DNA of 64,000 nt from Colletes latitarsis (Eukaryota; Arthropoda; Insecta; Hymenoptera; Colletidae): NCBI RefSeq assembly GCF_051014445.1, contig NW_027488366.1, positions 10,496,001-10,560,000 of the forward strand, in the 5' to 3' direction. This document shows, in pieces, positions 62,344 through 64,000 of this stretch. The notes under the pieces were generated by a model. The model had not been told where the DNA came from and ran no database searches. It was given only the letters and a program-made list of their open reading frames with translations. A program made the translations under genes and the position numbers. Within the stretch, counting starts at the first letter, position 1. Every line of letters begins with the position of its first letter.

Positions 62344-64000
62344 GTGCGAAAGTATGAGTCTGATGAGGACAAATCCCAGACCTATCCCAGACCTAACATG
62401 CGTTATCCTCTAAAATATTTATCAAGACCAGGTTTAATTGATAGTTTCAGTGTGGACCCACATTACTACGTGATCCAAACCAGAAAAAACCCAGGATCCG
62501 TTCAACAAGTATGTGAAGAATGCGAAAGTATGAGTCTGATGAGTGAAAATCCCAGGCCTAACCTAGACCTAACATGCGTTGTCCTCTAAAATATTTATCC
62601 AGACCAGGTTTCATTGAATGTTTCAGTGTGGTACCACATTACTATGTGATCCAAACCAGAAAATAACGCAGGATCTGTTCAACGAGTATGTGAAGTGTGC
62701 GAAAGTATGAGTCTGATGAGGGCAAATCCCAGACCTATCCCGGACCTAACATGCGTTATCCTCTATAATATTTACCAAGACCAGGTTTAATTGATTGTTT
62801 CAGTGTGGACCCACATTACTACGTGATCCAATCCAGAAATAGCCCAGGATCTAGCCATGAAGTATGAGAAATATGCGAAAGTATGAGCCTGATGAGGGCA
62901 AATCCTAGACCTAACCCAGACCTAACATGCGTTATCCTCTAAAATATTTATCAAGACCAGGTTTAATTGAATGTTTCAGTGTGGTACCACATTACTATGT
63001 GATCCAAACCAGAAAATAACGCAGGATCTGTTCAACGAGTATGTGAAGTGTGCGAAAGTATGAGTCTGATGAGGGCAAATCCCAGACCTATCCCGGACCT
63101 AACATGCGTCATCCTCTATAATATTTACCAAGACCAGGTTTAATTGATTGTTTCAGTGTGGACCCACATTACTACGTGAACCAAACCAGAAAAAACCCAG
63201 GATCCGTTCAACAAGTATGTGAGAAACGCGAAAGTATGAGCCTGATGAGGGCAAATCCCAGACCTATCCCAGACCTAACATGCGTTATCCTCTAAAATAT
63301 TTATCAAGACCAGGTTTAATTGATTGTTTCAGTGTGGACCCACATTACTACGTGATCCAAACCAGAAAAAACCCAGGATCCTTTCAACAAGTATGTGAAG
63401 AATCCGAAAGTATGAGTCTGATGAGTGAAAATCCCAGGACTGACCTAGACCTAACATGCGTTATCCTCTAAAATATTGAGCGAAACCAGGTTTAATGGAC
63501 TGTTTCAGTGTGGTACCACACTACTACGTGATCCAAACTAGAAAAAACCCAGGATCCGTTCAACAAGTATGTGAAGTGTGCGAAATTATGAGCCTGATGA
63601 GAGCAAATCCCAGACCTAACCTAGACCTAACATGAGTTATTCTCTAAAATATTGGTCGAAACCAGGTTTAATTGACTGTTTCAGTGTGGCCCCACATTAC
63701 TACGTGACCCAAACCAGGAAAAACCCAGGATCCGTTCAACAAGTATGTGAAAAACGCGAAACTGCGAGCCTGATGAGGGCAAATCTTAGACCTAACCCAG
63801 ACCTAAGATGCGTTATCCTCTAAAATATTTATCCAGAACAGGTTTCATTGATTGTTTCAGTGTGGTACCACTTTACTACGTGATCCAATCCAGAAATAGC
63901 CCAGGATCTAGCCATGAAGTATGAGAAATATGCGATAGTAAGAGCCTGATGAGGGCAAATCCTAGACCTATCCCAGACCTAACTTACGTTATCCTCTAAA
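62344..64000. repeat. HOR block H, dimer (353 bp) repeats to window end
   Basis: CTCTATAATATTTACC is at 62,761 and 63,114, and AAATAACGCAGG at 62,661 and 63,014, both 353 bp apart (176 + 177). The 62,994-63,255 segment also matches 57,175-57,436, including the TGAACCAAACC variant. The last 280 bases (ATTTATCCAGAACAGG, GCGATAGTAAGAGCC) match 57,760-57,990. The array continues beyond the window; nothing marks an edge. Confidence 0.75.

Larger units (their letters stand above)
1..64000. repeat. 176-bp satellite array, about 363 tandem monomers
   Basis: The whole window is a head-to-tail tandem repeat. The landmark CATGCG/CTTGCG lies at 21, 197 and 373 (spacing exactly 176) and its last equivalent is at 63,983, giving 363 periods with a mean of 176.2 bp. 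Each monomer carries in order: TGCGTTATCCTC, an AT-rich TAAAATATTGAT, ACCAGGTTTAAT, TTTCAGTGTGGTACCAC, TACTACGTGATCC, a CAGAAAAAACCCAGGAT segment, a variable segment of about 35 bp, GCGAAAGTATGAG, and a CCTAA/CCTAG-rich tail. G+C of a hand-built consensus is about 41%. No foreign insertion or strand flip was seen. This is satellite DNA, most likely centromeric or pericentromeric (inference from size, purity and higher-order structure). Species and family are not identified. Confidence 0.98.

Noticed and set aside
3366..63823. About forty short open reading frames (63-123 codons) on the + strand with related peptides
   Set aside because: They are the same stretch of the satellite read in one frame. 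They recur at monomer or HOR spacing, stop at CTCTAAAA or, where that reads CTCAAAAA, at GGTTTAA 24 bp later, and never extend because 176 is not divisible by 3. No start context, codon bias or conserved domain supports a gene.
1..64000. CRISPR array
   Set aside because: Repeats are 176 bp, directly abutting, with no unique spacers and no cas genes.
1..64000. rDNA intergenic spacer subrepeats
   Set aside because: No rRNA gene or fragment occurs in 64 kb; spacer subarrays are normally a few kilobases between rRNA genes.
1..64000. Canonical CENP-B box (TTCG....A..CGGG)
   Set aside because: The few TTCG words I saw, such as GTTCGAAACCTGG near 50,251 and ATTCGCTGTTTCAGG near 19,423, lack the required downstream A and CGGG.
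1..64000. True telomere repeat tract
   Set aside because: CCTAA words occur only two or three at a time inside each monomer and never as a pure tandem run.
1..64000. Transposable element or retroviral insertion
   Set aside because: The monomer register is continuous throughout; all offsets between copies are multiples of 176 plus a few bases, leaving no room for an inserted element.
1..64000. Assignment to human alpha satellite or a named plant centromere repeat
   Set aside because: Monomer length is in the same range but the sequence does not match those families as I know them; without a database search no family name is justified.

Overview
The window is one uninterrupted satellite-DNA array. 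From the first base to the last it is a head-to-tail tandem repeat of a monomer of about 176 bp, roughly 363 copies, all in the same orientation, about 41% G+C. I see no protein-coding gene, no tRNA or rRNA gene, no transposon, no unique spacer sequence and no inverted segment. Long monomeric arrays of this size are typical of eukaryotic centromeric or pericentromeric heterochromatin; nothing here resembles a bacterial, archaeal, viral or plasmid sequence. The species cannot be named from the window. The monomer does not look to me like human alpha satellite, the mouse satellites or the common plant centromere repeats, but that is recollection and not a search.

The monomers belong to several diverged classes that recur in a fixed order, so the array is built of higher-order repeats (HORs) whose spacing can be read directly. 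Block A (about 0.3-13.0 kb) is a 37-monomer unit of 6,514 bp followed by a 35-monomer version of itself. It contains a nested 3-monomer (528 bp) expansion and a one-monomer insertion. Block B (11.0-18.6 kb) is a 22-monomer unit of 3,871-3,872 bp present twice and nearly identical; its first copy overlaps the end of block A. Then comes a mixed zone (18.6-21.0 kb). Block C (21.0-31.4 kb) is a 29/30-monomer unit of 5,113-5,290 bp present twice, each copy with an internal 5-monomer (881 bp) duplication. Block D (31.4-39.5 kb) is a mosaic with 9-monomer (about 1,588 bp) and 6-monomer (1,058 bp) duplications. Block E (39.5-53.9 kb) is a 30-monomer unit of 5,288 bp with four copies of 27, 30, 16 and about 9 monomers. 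Block F (53.9-55.7 kb) is a 7-monomer (1,236 bp) duplication. A second mixed zone (55.7-58.5 kb) is related to the one at 18.6-21.0 kb. Block G (58.5-62.3 kb) is a 10-monomer unit of 1,763 bp, two full copies and a fragment. Block H (62.3-64 kb) has a dimer (353 bp) periodicity.

Within the monomer three internal structures stand out: a perfect dyad centred on GGTACC (12-16 bp), kept in many monomers and broken in specific classes; an 11-bp direct duplication rich in CCTAA/CCTAG; and a 19-bp-spaced direct repeat of AAGTATGWG. The short open reading frames found throughout (63-123 codons) are products of the repeat and not genes: they are near-copies of one another at monomer spacing, and 176 is not divisible by 3.

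All HOR boundaries were read by eye from matching variant positions and are good to perhaps 20-100 bp unless an exact offset is given.
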